DNA from: Comamonas sp.
GTDB lineage: Bacteria; Pseudomonadota; Gammaproteobacteria; Burkholderiales; Burkholderiaceae_C
Direction: 5' to 3'
DNA length: 64,000 nt
NCBI GenBank assembly: GCA_015478895.1
Contig: JADMKK010000041.1
Location: forward strand, 237,884 to 301,883
This document shows, piece after piece, positions 36,711 to 46,946 of this stretch (positions are counted from its first letter, which is position 1; every line of letters begins with the position of its first letter). The notes beneath the pieces were generated by a model, which had not been told where the DNA came from, searched no databases, and worked only from the letters and a program-made list of their open reading frames with translations. The translations under genes were made by a program, and so were the position numbers.

Positions 36711-37880
36711 TTAGTTCTTCTCGGTACGGATCACCACAATCTTGCCGTCCTGCACAGCGCCGCCGCGCTCTTTGGTCAGTGTGCCGCCACGGTCATCCAC
36801 ACCCAGCACACCGCCGGGGTTAACTTCGGGCGTCAGGGCCTTGTAGGCCGCATCCAGCTTGGCGTGGATCGCCTTGGCATCGGTGCTGCTGCCTGCCAGT
36901 TGCATGGCTTTGGCGGTGGCGTGCACGGTGGTGTAGTTCCACAGTGCTTCAGAGCCCGGCACGCGGCCGTCGAACTTTTTGCCAAAGCGGTCGATGAAGG
37001 CCACGTTGACCGGCGACGGATCGGCCGACACGGGCAGCACGCCAATCGCGCCTTCAATGGCTGGCAAGCCACCGACTACGCGCGCCATCTCGTCCAGTTT
37101 GGCTTGGTCCATCACCATGAAGCCGCCCTTAAAGCCCAGCTCGCGCGCTTGCTTGACGACCAGTGCGGTGGGCTCCGAGGCCCCACCCACAAACAGCACA
37201 TCGGGCTTGGCCGCCAGTGCCTTGCTCACGCCGCTGTAAAAGTCGGTGGCGCGGTTGTAGCTCATGGGGTTGTCGGCCACCACGGTGCCGCCCAGCTTTT
37301 CCCAACCGGGTTTGAACGCTGCGCTCCACGCCTTGGCGTAGTCATGGTCTGCGCCGACCAGGGCCACCTTCTTGCCAAAGCGCTCCATCAGGTACTTGGA
37401 AAACGGCTCGATGTAGGTGGTGAATTCTGGAGGAATGCGCAGGGTGAGCTTGTTGCCACGGTCGGTGATTTGCGGCACCGAGCTGTAGGCCAGCACGATG
37501 AAGTTGTTGCGCTCATTGGTGGTTTGCAGCGCAAAGATACCACCCGAGTGCGGCACCAAGATGGCCGCCGTCTTGTGCTGCTGCACCAGGCGCTGGCCGT
37601 TGATGGCGGTCTCAGACGGGTTGTACTTGTCATCCAGTGCAACGATCTCAAACTTCACCTTCTTGCCGCCCACGTCCACGTTGGCGGCGTTCAGTTCATC
37701 GGCGGCCAGCAGCATGCCATCCAGCGCGTTTTTGCCATACTGCGCAGCGCCCCCTGATAGCGGGCCGGAGTAGCCAATCTTGACCACGTCTTGCGCCATG
37801 GCCGGGGCCGCAAAAGTGGCGGCACAAGCCAATGCCAAGCCCGTAAGCTGGCGGCGATTCATCAGCGGAAATGCACGCAT
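36711..37880 (-). CDS. ABC transporter substrate-binding protein (branched-chain/aromatic type)
   Basis: Signal peptide; VKIGYSGPLSGGAAQYGKNALDGMLLAADELNA. Confidence 0.92.
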   Translation of the reverse strand: MRAFPLMNRRQLTGLALACAATFAAPAMAQDVVKIGYSGPLSGGAAQYGKNALDGMLLAADELNAANVDVGGKKVKFEIVALDDKYNPSETAINGQRLVQQHKTAAILVPHSGGIFALQTTNERNNFIVLAYSSVPQITDRGNKLTLRIPPEFTTYIEPFSKYLMERFGKKVALVGADHDYAKAWSAAFKPGWEKLGGTVVADNPMSYNRATDFYSGVSKALAAKPDVLFVGGASEPTALVVKQARELGFKGGFMVMDQAKLDEMARVVGGLPAIEGAIGVLPVSADPSPVNVAFIDRFGKKFDGRVPGSEALWNYTTVHATAKAMQLAGSSTDAKAIHAKLDAAYKALTPEVNPGGVLGVDDRGGTLTKERGGAVQDGKIVVIRTEKN

Positions 37881-37925
37881 GGTTGTCTCCTTGTGGTGGT
37901 ATGGGTTGCGTGAGGGAAAACGGGT

Positions 37926-38633
37926 TCAGGCACCGATATAGGCCTTGCGGATGGAGTCGTCGGCCAGCAACTCCGCAGGTTTGCCTTCACGCACAATGCG
38001 GCCGTTCTCCAGCACATAGGCACGGTGGGCAATTTTTAATGCAGCAAACGCGTTTTGTTCGGCCAGCAGCACGGTGGTGCCGCTGCGGTTAATGCGCTCA
38101 ATGACTTCAAACATCTGCTTGATGACCAATGGGGCCAGGCCCAGAGAAGGCTCGTCCAGCAGCAGCACTTTGGGCCGCCCCATCATGGCGCGGCCAATGG
38201 CCACCATCTGCTGCTGTCCCCCGGACAGTGAGCCTGCGGTATCGTCTTTTTTGTCACGCAAAATGGGGAACAGGGCGTAGACCTCTTCCAAAATTTGCTT
38301 GCTCGGCCCGGTGTCGTTGCGGTGCACATACGCGCCCAGTTCCAGGTTCTTTTGCACCGTCATTTGCGGAAACAGTTTGCGCCCTTCGGGGCACTGCACC
38401 ACGCCGGACTGCACGATGGTTGAAGGCTTGCTGCCCACCAGCTCTTTACCGTCCCAGGTGATAGATCCACCGGCTGCCTGGTGGATGCCGCTGGCTGTCA
38501 AAAACAGTGAACTTTTGCCCGCGCCATTGGCACCCAGCAGTACCACCAGCTCGCCCTGGTCGGCATGCAGGCTGACCTTGTCCAGCGCGAGAAAACTGCC
38601 GTACTTCAGCGATACGTTCTCAAACTTCAGCAT
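37926..38633 (-). CDS. ABC transporter ATP-binding protein (LivF-like)
   Basis: [46 protein letters not shown]. Confidence 0.93.
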   Translation of the reverse strand: MLKFENVSLKYGSFLALDKVSLHADQGELVVLLGANGAGKSSLFLTASGIHQAAGGSITWDGKELVGSKPSTIVQSGVVQCPEGRKLFPQMTVQKNLELGAYVHRNDTGPSKQILEEVYALFPILRDKKDDTAGSLSGGQQQMVAIGRAMMGRPKVLLLDEPSLGLAPLVIKQMFEVIERINRSGTTVLLAEQNAFAALKIAHRAYVLENGRIVREGKPAELLADDSIRKAYIGA

Positions 38634-39405
38634 GCTCGCTCCCCAAGTAGGCATCGATCACCGCCGGGTTGTGGCGGATCTCCTGCGGTGTGCCTTCGGC
38701 AATTTTTTCGCCGTAGCTGAGCACCAGAATCTTGTCGGCCAGGCTCATGATCATGGCCATCTTGTGCTCGATCAGCGCCACCGTCATGCCGTGCTGCACA
38801 AACTTGCGAATCAGCTGCGCCAAGCCCTCGGTTTCTTCGGGGTTCACGCCACCCGCAGGTTCATCGAGCAGCAGCAGCTTTGGGTCGGTGGCCAGTGCCA
38901 GAGCGAACGCGGTGCGTTTGCGCTCTTCCTGCGTAATGTCGCCGGCCAGGCGGTGGGCAATGTGCGACAGGCCCACAAAATCGAGTGCATCGCGCGCTTT
39001 TTCGCGGCACACGCGCTCTTCCTCGCGCAGGCGGCTGGAGCCGCGCAGCACATCCCACAGCCCCGATTTGGTACGCAAGCGGTGGCCGACGATGAGGTTG
39101 TCCAGCACCGTGGCTTTGTCAAACAGCGATGTGGTCTGGAAGGTACGCGCAATGCCCAATGTGGCGACTTGATCGGGGCGCAGCGAGGTGACGTCCTGCC
39201 CGTTAAAAGTAATGGTGCCGCTGGTGGGCTTGTGCATGGAGCTGATCAGATTGAAGAACGTCGTCTTGCCAGCACCATTGGGGCCGATGATGGCGTTGAT
39301 CTTGCCTGCTTCAATCACGGTGCTGACATCGTTGACCGCTGCCAGACCTCCGAATTTCTTGGTGAGTTTTTCAATCTTGAGCACGGGGCTTACCCTCCTT
39401 TGCAT
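38620..39405 (-). CDS. ABC transporter ATP-binding protein (LivG-like)
   Basis: [39 protein letters not shown]. Confidence 0.93.
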   Translation of the reverse strand: MQRRVSPVLKIEKLTKKFGGLAAVNDVSTVIEAGKINAIIGPNGAGKTTFFNLISSMHKPTSGTITFNGQDVTSLRPDQVATLGIARTFQTTSLFDKATVLDNLIVGHRLRTKSGLWDVLRGSSRLREEERVCREKARDALDFVGLSHIAHRLAGDITQEERKRTAFALALATDPKLLLLDEPAGGVNPEETEGLAQLIRKFVQHGMTVALIEHKMAMIMSLADKILVLSYGEKIAEGTPQEIRHNPAVIDAYLGSEHAEV

Positions 39406-40345
39406 CGCGGCGTGCGCGCCACGCCAGAAAACTGCCCACAATGCCGTGCGGCAAGAAGATCACCAGCGCCACCAGAATGGGGCCGAACACAATGAAACGG
39501 TACTCTTGCAGGAACTGCAGCGACTGCGTGAGCCACGGCATACCGATGGCGCCCAGCAATGGGCCGAGCACTGTGCCCAAACCGCCAACGATCATGAAAA
39601 TCATCATGTCAAAGGTGTGGTGGGCGCCGGCAATATCAGGGCCAATAAAGCGCACGAAACCGGCGTACAAGCCGCCCGCCATACCGGCGTAAAACACGCT
39701 GAGCATGAAGGCCAGCGTTTTGTTGCGCATCAGGTTGATGCCCAGCGCCTCGGCCAGCTCGTCGCTGTTGCGAATCGCAATGAAGGTGCGCCCCAGCAGT
39801 GACTTGACGATGCGGCGCATGGCCCACACCGAGAGCACCAGAAAGAACAGCGTCAGGTAATACAGCGACACCGGCGACTCAAACGCAATGGAGCCAATAG
39901 GCTCGGGCGAGGGGATGCCCATGATGCCCACGGTGCCGTGCGTCAGGCTCTCCCACTTCTCGATCAGCAAGAACATGATGTAGCCCACGCACAGCGTGAA
40001 GATCGAGAAAAAGTGCCCCTTCAAGCGCAGCGACACAATGCCGACAAAGTAGCCAATGAAGGCGCTGACAATGCCCGCCATGGGGAAGGCAGCCCAGAAG
40101 CTCCAGCCATGGTCCACCGTCAAGATGCCGACGGTATAGGCGCCCACCGCCATAAAGCCCGCGTGCGCCAGATTGAGCTGGCCGGTGTAGCCCGTAATCA
40201 GGTTCAAACCGAGTGTGGCAATGGCAAAAATAAACGCCGTGCTCATCACAGTGAGGTGGTAGTCATTGCCCGCCACCCAGGGGAAGACCAGGCTGGCAGC
40301 CAGCAGCAGGCCCCAGGCGAATTTGCTATCGATAAAGCCTATCAT
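39371..40345 (-). CDS. branched-chain-type ABC permease (LivM-like)
   Basis: LNLAHAGFMAVGAYTVGIL; multi-TM. Confidence 0.92.
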   Translation of the reverse strand: MIGFIDSKFAWGLLLAASLVFPWVAGNDYHLTVMSTAFIFAIATLGLNLITGYTGQLNLAHAGFMAVGAYTVGILTVDHGWSFWAAFPMAGIVSAFIGYFVGIVSLRLKGHFFSIFTLCVGYIMFLLIEKWESLTHGTVGIMGIPSPEPIGSIAFESPVSLYYLTLFFLVLSVWAMRRIVKSLLGRTFIAIRNSDELAEALGINLMRNKTLAFMLSVFYAGMAGGLYAGFVRFIGPDIAGAHHTFDMMIFMIVGGLGTVLGPLLGAIGMPWLTQSLQFLQEYRFIVFGPILVALVIFLPHGIVGSFLAWRARRDAKEGKPRAQD

Positions 40346-40346
40346 T

Positions 40347-41213
40347 TCAGCGCCCTCTCTTGGCAAACAAGCCTTCGGGGCGCATGGACAAAATCGCTAC
40401 CAGCAGCACAAAAGCAATGATGTCTTTGTAGTCGGTAGAGATGTAATACGCACCAAAGCTTTCGGCGAAACCGATGATCAAACCGCCGACAATTGCGCCG
40501 GGAATGCTGCCCATGCCGCCCAAAATAATGATCACAAACGCCTTGGTAATCACCAGATGGCCCATGGCCGGATACACCAAGTTAATCGGCGCATACAGCG
40601 TAGCCGCCACAGCTGCCAGCACGCCGGAGATGGCAAACGTCAGCATGGCCACGCGGTTGGCGTCGATGCCCACAATCGAGGCACCATCGCGGTTTTGCGC
40701 CATGGCGATGATGGTCGAGCCCATCACGGTGCGGGTCAGGAACAGGTGCAAGGCCACCATCAGCGCAAAGGCCGCACCAATAATCAACAGCCGCTGGGCA
40801 GGCGCGGTGATGCCGCCCAAGTCCACGATGGTGTTGTAGGGGGTTTGCATGCGCTGGAAGTCCGCGCCCCACAGTGCTTGTGCGGCAGCCTCCAGAAACA
40901 GCATCACACCAATGGCGGCAATCATGGGGTGAATGCCCGTTGCATTGCGCAGCGGGTGGAAGACCAGGCGCTCACTGATCACTGCCATCAGCGCCACCAC
41001 ACCCGCAGCAGCCAGCATGGCCAGCCAATAATTCAAGCTCCAGGCATTCATCGCGTGAAAGGCTATGAATGCGCCAATCATGTAGAACGCACCGTGGGCG
41101 AAATTGGGGACATGCAAGATGCCGTAGACCAGCGTGAGCCCCAGCGCCACTAGACCGTAAATACCGCCCAAAGTAAGTCCATTGAGCACTTGCTGCAGAA
41201 AAACGTCCATCAC
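40347..41213 (-). CDS. branched-chain-type ABC permease (LivH-like)
   Basis: LQQVLNGLTLGGIYGLVALGLTLVYGILHVPNFAHGAFYMIGAF. Confidence 0.93.
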   Translation of the reverse strand: MMDVFLQQVLNGLTLGGIYGLVALGLTLVYGILHVPNFAHGAFYMIGAFIAFHAMNAWSLNYWLAMLAAAGVVALMAVISERLVFHPLRNATGIHPMIAAIGVMLFLEAAAQALWGADFQRMQTPYNTIVDLGGITAPAQRLLIIGAAFALMVALHLFLTRTVMGSTIIAMAQNRDGASIVGIDANRVAMLTFAISGVLAAVAATLYAPINLVYPAMGHLVITKAFVIIILGGMGSIPGAIVGGLIIGFAESFGAYYISTDYKDIIAFVLLVAILSMRPEGLFAKRGR

Positions 41214-41509
41214 GTCCTCCTGCTACGTTGGCTGCGCCGTTGTACGGCGGCGCATGCTGTGTGTTTGTCTTGCATCCCTGTCTCCTTGTGGGTTCTGAGC
41301 AGCCTGTGAGAACATCGGCCTGCACCTCAGATTAGGGCCAGAAAATTCAAACAGCCAGTAGGAAATACCGCTGTGCGGAACTTTTGGGGGCAAACACTGA
41401 GGGATTTGAGAATGATGGAGTAACGCAGATGACGCTACACAAGGGGAAACCTTATGAGGGTAATAACGGTGACCTGCCAGGGCATGCAGGAAGGCGCAAA
41501 ATCTCTGGC

Positions 41510-41863
41510 ATGAGCGATACATCTACCCTCTTGCGCGAACGCCTGCAACAACTGGAGGCCGCCATGCGCGCAGCTTCTCTGTGGGGAGCGCAACCTCCGA
41601 GTGAAGAGGCTCTGGCCTCCACCATGCCGTTCATGCACGACACCCTGCAGATCGAGCAATGGCTGCAATGGGTATTCATGCCACGCTTGCATGCCATGCT
41701 CGACGCCGGAGCAGCTTGGCCTGCCAGTTGCAGCGTGCAGCCTTTGGCTGAGCATGAATGGAACAACCGTTTCCCCAGCGGCTCCCATATTGCAGCCCTG
41801 GCTTTGCTGGCACAGATTGATGCGGCCATCACCGAAGCAGGTGCTGGCGCAGGCAACGCTTAA
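41510..41863 (+). CDS. YqcC family protein
   Basis: PFMHDTLQIEQWLQWVFMPRLHAMLDAG pattern. Confidence 0.8.
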   Translation: MSDTSTLLRERLQQLEAAMRAASLWGAQPPSEEALASTMPFMHDTLQIEQWLQWVFMPRLHAMLDAGAAWPASCSVQPLAEHEWNNRFPSGSHIAALALLAQIDAAITEAGAGAGNA

Positions 41864-41877
41864 ATCGCCCTCGCGCT

Positions 41878-42873
41878 TTAAATTTCAGGCCACTGCGTGC
41901 TTTGCCGCGCGTCTTGGCTGGGCGTGGCGGCAGTAGGCGTGGTCTGGGCAGTGAGCACTGTAGCGCTGTGAGTTGCTGCATCAGGGTGCGCCAGATCCAG
42001 CGCTTTGGCGCAACTGGCTGCGAGCAGCAAGATGGCTGACGTGACGTAAATCCACATCAGCACCACCACCAGCGAGCCCGCTGCGCCATACGCAGAGACC
42101 ACTGCGGCGGTAGATAAATACCACGCCAGTGCTTGCTTGCTCAAAGTAAACAGCGTGGCCCCGACCACAGCGCCAAAGACCAGATAGCGCGTGCGGGGCT
42201 TAGTGCCCGTGCCAATGCGCATCAGCCCCACGAACAGCACCACGATCACGGCAAATGACACACATTCGTTGATGGCGCTAATCAGCAGGCCTGGAGGCTC
42301 CATGTGGAGCCAAGTGCCGGCCAGTTGCGTGAACATCTTGATGGCAGTGGACAGCGCCATCGTCACCAGCAGTAAAAAGCCGACCACCATCACATAAGCC
42401 AAGCCACGCAAGCGCAGGGTGGCCAGCTTCCACCAGGCTTTCTGGGGTGGCGGAGGTACATCGCTGCCATAGCTCCAGAGCTTGCCCAGAGAGTTCTGTA
42501 ATTCGACGAATACCCCGGTTGCACCAGACAGCAGCAATACAAAAGCCACGATAGAAGCCAGCGTACCTTCAGACGGCGTTTGCGCACTGGCCATGGCGCC
42601 TTCCACTACATTGGCGCCGCGCTCTCCCATCACATCGCGCACCTGATCGAGCAAGTTGCTTTCCACCACGCTGCGATCCAGCCACCAACCCAGCAAGCCG
42701 ACAATAAGTAAGACCAGGGGAGACAGGCTGAGCAGGCCGTAAAACGTCATGGCTGCGCTCATGCGCAGACCATCGGCATCTAGCCAGAGTTTCACGGCAT
42801 CGATAAACGGCTGAATAGGGGTGAGGACGCGCTGAAAGCGGTTTTTCCACGGAGTAAGGGAGGGTGAGGCCAT
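41878..42873 (-). CDS. YihY/BrkB family inner membrane protein
   Basis: AMTFYGLLSLSPLVLLIVGLLGWWL, LWSYGSD, SAYGAAGSLVVVLMWIYVTSAILLLAA. Confidence 0.9.
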   Translation of the reverse strand: MASPSLTPWKNRFQRVLTPIQPFIDAVKLWLDADGLRMSAAMTFYGLLSLSPLVLLIVGLLGWWLDRSVVESNLLDQVRDVMGERGANVVEGAMASAQTPSEGTLASIVAFVLLLSGATGVFVELQNSLGKLWSYGSDVPPPPQKAWWKLATLRLRGLAYVMVVGFLLLVTMALSTAIKMFTQLAGTWLHMEPPGLLISAINECVSFAVIVVLFVGLMRIGTGTKPRTRYLVFGAVVGATLFTLSKQALAWYLSTAAVVSAYGAAGSLVVVLMWIYVTSAILLLAASCAKALDLAHPDAATHSATVLTAQTTPTAATPSQDARQSTQWPEI

Positions 42874-43144
42874 AGGCTCAATTGTCAGTTGCCGGCTGGC
42901 ACCATGTCTGTCAGCGTGCGCCGACCTGAAGAGGGGTTGTCTCTGAAATAGTTGCATGGGCGACATTTTTTGGGCGTGTTCACAGGGCTTGGCCCCTTCT
43001 GTCGTCCTACAATCCGCAGCCGTAGCCCATCATGAATACGCTGCTATGCGGGACTGTCCAGGGTCCGAGCCCAACACGATCCAAGCAGTTTTTGCAGAAA
43101 GCAGGTAGGCCGTGCCTTCCTCCACCTTGGGGGCCAAGCTCCCG

Positions 43145-44020
43145 ATGTCATCGTCCCACGCCGCGCTTGCGGGCATTGGGCTTACGGTTTTGGCATGTGC
43201 CTTGTTTGCACTGCTCGATAGCGGCACCAAATATGCGGGGCAGTATTTGCCAATGCTGCTGGTGATCTGGTTAAGGTTTCTGGCTCAGGCGCTGGTGACC
43301 AGTGCCTTGGTATTGCCGCGTCAAGGATGGCAGGCACTGCGCACTGAACACCCCAAGTTTCAAATCAGCCGAGCTGTCAGCGGTGCATTGACCACGGTAT
43401 TTGCCTTCTATTGCATCCAGCACATGCCGCTGGCCAATTTCACGGCTGTGTGGTCGGCCGGGCCTTTGCTGATCGTCGTGGCATCGACGGTATTGTTTGG
43501 TGAAAAAGTGAGTCCTGCGCGCTGGGGCTTGCTGGTGGTGGGCTTGCTGGCTGTGATTGCCATTGTCCGGCCTGAGCAAGATGATGCCGCATTGGGCTGG
43601 GCGGTCTTGGCCCCAGTTGGCGTGTTGCTGTGCGGCACGACCTACCAGTTGCTGGGCAGCCGCCTCTCACGTTTGGATGCTCCAACCACGACGCAACTGT
43701 ACTCAACGTGGTTGCCGGTGCTGGTCACTGCGCCCGCGCTACCGTGGATATGGCAGAGCATCACGGAATGGCAATTGTGGCTGGCGATTGCGGTGATGGG
43801 CATTTGCAGCGGAATTGGGCACCTGCTGCTCCTGCATGCCTACAAATATGCCCTGCCTTCGGTGGTGTCACCGTTTCTCTACAGCCAGATTGGTTTTGCC
43901 ATGCTGATGGGCTGGCTGTTTTTTAATCAGTTGCCCGATGGAGTCTCTATCGCCGGCATGGGGGTGATCATGGCCTGCGGCCTGTGCAGTATCTGGATGA
44001 GCGTGCGCGGCAAAGCCTGA
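43145..44020 (+). CDS. DMT/EamA family transporter
   Basis: Two EamA repeats; multi-TM. Confidence 0.88.
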   Translation: MSSSHAALAGIGLTVLACALFALLDSGTKYAGQYLPMLLVIWLRFLAQALVTSALVLPRQGWQALRTEHPKFQISRAVSGALTTVFAFYCIQHMPLANFTAVWSAGPLLIVVASTVLFGEKVSPARWGLLVVGLLAVIAIVRPEQDDAALGWAVLAPVGVLLCGTTYQLLGSRLSRLDAPTTTQLYSTWLPVLVTAPALPWIWQSITEWQLWLAIAVMGICSGIGHLLLLHAYKYALPSVVSPFLYSQIGFAMLMGWLFFNQLPDGVSIAGMGVIMACGLCSIWMSVRGKA

Positions 44021-44041
44021 CCCCCACCTGAAGCGGCAGCT

Positions 44042-44254
44042 TTAGCGCTGGCCTGCAGTTTCCGACATGGCGCGCGAAAGGTCGGCCATCAAGCGCGCAT
44101 CTTGCAAGGCCATGGTCCAGGTCAGCTCGTCAGCGCGCACCAAACGGCGTGCTGCGTGCCACGCCTTCCACTGCTGTGCAGCAATCGACGCAAGCCAAGG
44201 CAGCAAGGCTTTGGTAGAGGTACGGGCAGTGTAGGTGGCGGTAGAAGTAGTCAT
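44042..44254 (-). CDS. small hypothetical protein
   Basis: ORF divergent from the adjacent LysR gene; start uncertain. Confidence 0.5.
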   Translation of the reverse strand: MTTSTATYTARTSTKALLPWLASIAAQQWKAWHAARRLVRADELTWTMALQDARLMADLSRAMSETAGQR

Positions 44255-44400
44255 GGTCCAAGAATTTTTCACAGCAAAAGCCGATGTGCTTGTGGCGTAT
44301 TGCGGTTGCAAGCCGTAATACTAGGGTTATCCCTAAAACCTTTCAAATTTATACTTTTGATCTTTACTATTCATGGTGGTGATGTTTTAAGGCTAAGCCT

Positions 44401-45366
44401 ATGACTCCGCACGACTTTCGCTCCTTGGATTTGAACTTGCTGCGCGTTTTTGATGAGGTCATGGCAGAGCGCAGCCTGACGCGCGCCGCAGACAAGCTGG
44501 CCATAACGCAGCCTGCTGTCAGCAATGCCATGCGCCGTTTGAGAGATGCGGTGGGGGATGAATTGCTGGTGCGCCACGGTCATGGTGTGCAGCCGACGGC
44601 CAGAGCGCAGGCGCTGTGGCCCGTCGTGCGCGAGACGCTGGATAAGCTCTCGCACAGCTTTGCGCCCCAGAAGTTTGAACCCACTACGGCGACCAATACG
44701 CTGGTGCTGGCGATGGCGGACGCCACTGCGGCCACCTTGATTCCGCAACTGGTGGACATCTTGGAACAAGAGGCGCCCAGTGTGGTGATTCGCCTGGTGC
44801 CGCTAACCACACGCGACCCCCGGGATTTGCTGGATGCGGAGACTGCAGACATGGCAGTGGGCTACTTCCCCGCCGTACTTGCTGATTTGACGGCGCGTGC
44901 CCAGTCAGGCGCTGCAGTCTCGCACGACAACCGGCGGCTGTACGACACGGAATATGTGGCGGTCATGCGCAAAGGCCATCCTTTGGCAGACATGCCCTTG
45001 ACCCTGGAACACTACTGTGCAGCGCGTCACCTGCTGGTCAGTTTTTCTGGTCGGGCCTATGGTTTTATTGATGAGGCCTTGGCGGCTTTAGGGCGCACAC
45101 GGTATATCGCCATGACGGTCAACCAGTACACGACGGCCGCACGCGTAGTGTCGCAATCAGATTTGATCACCGTGCTACCGCGTCACTTTGTGCCCATTAC
45201 AGGGGTGGCGCATGGCTTGCAAGTACAGCCTTTGCCGCTGGAAATGACGGCGGTGCACATTGACGCGTTGTGGCACAAACGTGGTCCCCAGCGCGCGGCT
45301 TATGACTGGTTGCTGCAAACCCTGGGCCGTGCCGCGGTGAAAGCGTTTACCCAGACCCCCATCTAA
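44401..45366 (+). CDS. LysR family transcriptional regulator (NodD/LeuO-like subgroup)
   Basis: FRSLDLNLLRVFDEVMAERSLTRAADKLAITQPAVSNAMRRLRDAVGDELLVRHG. Confidence 0.92.
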   Translation: MTPHDFRSLDLNLLRVFDEVMAERSLTRAADKLAITQPAVSNAMRRLRDAVGDELLVRHGHGVQPTARAQALWPVVRETLDKLSHSFAPQKFEPTTATNTLVLAMADATAATLIPQLVDILEQEAPSVVIRLVPLTTRDPRDLLDAETADMAVGYFPAVLADLTARAQSGAAVSHDNRRLYDTEYVAVMRKGHPLADMPLTLEHYCAARHLLVSFSGRAYGFIDEALAALGRTRYIAMTVNQYTTAARVVSQSDLITVLPRHFVPITGVAHGLQVQPLPLEMTAVHIDALWHKRGPQRAAYDWLLQTLGRAAVKAFTQTPI

Positions 45367-45486
45367 ATATCCCAAGTACTGCGGGCTTCGATGAGTAGAT
45401 GTTTTTTAAAAGGCGGCAATTCCAGGTGACGCCTACTAATAAGTCCGCTGCAGGAGAATGCCTTTTATCTCCTGACCCCTTGCGCT

Positions 45487-46341
45487 ATGAAATTGCAACT
45501 GCTCTCTGACCTGCACCTTGAAGCACACCCTCACTTTCAACCCCAAGCTGCTGCACAGGCCGATGTGCTGGTACTTGCCGGTGATATAGGCTCCTACCAG
45601 ACGGGGAGTCTGTTGCAAGGCGAGTACTTCGGGCTGGAGCGCTTTTCACCGCTGCCGCAGTTCGCCAGCTGGCCGTGCCCCGTGTTGTTTGTACCGGGCA
45701 ACCACGAATACGACATGCAAGATTGGGATGATGCCCATGCGCGCTTGCGGCGTATTTGCGATCTCCTTGGCATTCAGTGGCTTGAACGTGAAACCGCCGT
45801 GCTGCAGGGGGTGCGTTTTGTAGGTACCACGCTGTGGACGGACTACGACGCCATTGCGCTGCAAGATGAACGGGTGCAAGCCGGTGATGTGGGCCGCTTG
45901 CTCAAGCTGCGTGAAAAGTCATTTAGAGCGGCCAATTTCTATTTAAAAAAGACCGGTGGCACCCGCAATGGTCTGCCTTTTCTGGCCGAGCCGATGCGCG
46001 AACAGGGGCTGTGCTGTCAGGCTTGGTTGCGTGAGGCGCTGGCCCAGCCATTTGGTGGAAAAACCGTAGTAATCACTCACTTTGCTCCCAGTCTCCGTAG
46101 CAAAGATCCCCGCTATGGTCTGGTGCCTGGTACGGCAGGCTTTTGCAATGCGCTCGATGATTTATTGCCGCAGGCGGACTTGTGGCTGCATGGCCATTTG
46201 CATGCCCCCAGCGATTACACCGTGCAAGGCTCCCGTGCCGATGGGCAGGCATGGCAATGCCGCGTCGTCGCCAATCCCTTGGGCTATGCCCGTAAAGGGG
46301 AACAGGTGCATTTTCAAAGTGCGGAATGCATCGCCTTATGA
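45487..46341 (+). CDS. metallophosphoesterase
   Basis: LLSDLHLEAHPH, LAGDIG, VPGNHEYD, VITHFAPS, WLHGHLH. Confidence 0.9.
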   Translation: MKLQLLSDLHLEAHPHFQPQAAAQADVLVLAGDIGSYQTGSLLQGEYFGLERFSPLPQFASWPCPVLFVPGNHEYDMQDWDDAHARLRRICDLLGIQWLERETAVLQGVRFVGTTLWTDYDAIALQDERVQAGDVGRLLKLREKSFRAANFYLKKTGGTRNGLPFLAEPMREQGLCCQAWLREALAQPFGGKTVVITHFAPSLRSKDPRYGLVPGTAGFCNALDDLLPQADLWLHGHLHAPSDYTVQGSRADGQAWQCRVVANPLGYARKGEQVHFQSAECIAL

Positions 46342-46439
46342 TGGGGTGGCTTGATCGAGGAAGCCTAAAAACATGACGTAAGTCAAGACAACATTGGCGA
46401 ACTTAATTACGCTCCAACTTGTCTATCTGGAGATACCCT

Positions 46440-46865
46440 ATGAAAATCTTGCTTGCAGTCGACGGCAGCCCGTTCACCAAAAAAATGCTGGCCTATTTGG
46501 CAGCGCACGAAGAACTGATTAGCGCTGGTCGCCACGATTACACCGCCATTACCGTGCAATCCGCTTTGCCTCCCCGCGCCCGCGCTGCGCTGAGCAAAGA
46601 AATGGTGGATGAGTACTACGGTGAAGAGTCCACCAAAGTGCTCGACCCCGTATGCAAATTCTTGGCACAAAGCGGTATCAACCCAACTTGCCGCGCAGAA
46701 GTGGGCTCCGCTGGTGAAACCATTGCCAAGTTTGCCCAAGAGGGCAAGTTTGATCTGATCATCATGGGCACCCATGGTCACGGATCGCTGGGCAAGCTGG
46801 TCATGGGCTCGGTATCCACCCAGGTGCTGGCCAATTGTGATGTCCCTGTCATGCTGATTCGTTAA
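46440..46865 (+). CDS. universal stress protein (UspA family)
   Basis: KILLAVDGSPFTKKML; C-terminal IMGTHGHGSLGKLVMGSVSTQVLANCDVPVMLIR. Confidence 0.94.
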   Translation: MKILLAVDGSPFTKKMLAYLAAHEELISAGRHDYTAITVQSALPPRARAALSKEMVDEYYGEESTKVLDPVCKFLAQSGINPTCRAEVGSAGETIAKFAQEGKFDLIIMGTHGHGSLGKLVMGSVSTQVLANCDVPVMLIR

Positions 46866-46885
46866 GCCACACACACGGCTCACGC

Positions 46886-46918
46886 AAAAAAACCGCAAGC
46901 ATGGCTTGCGGTTTTTTT
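46886..46918. terminator. bidirectional terminator
   Basis: aaaaaaaccgcaagcatggcttgcggttttttt. Confidence 0.88.
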
Positions 46919-46946
46919 ATGTCTGAGCGCAGGGTGCTGAGTGCTT

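Noticed and set aside
36711-41213. Second Liv-type ABC cluster as a duplicated operon of 29046-33819
   Set aside because: Gene order, permease architecture and sequences differ clearly; ordinary paralogous importers common in this family.
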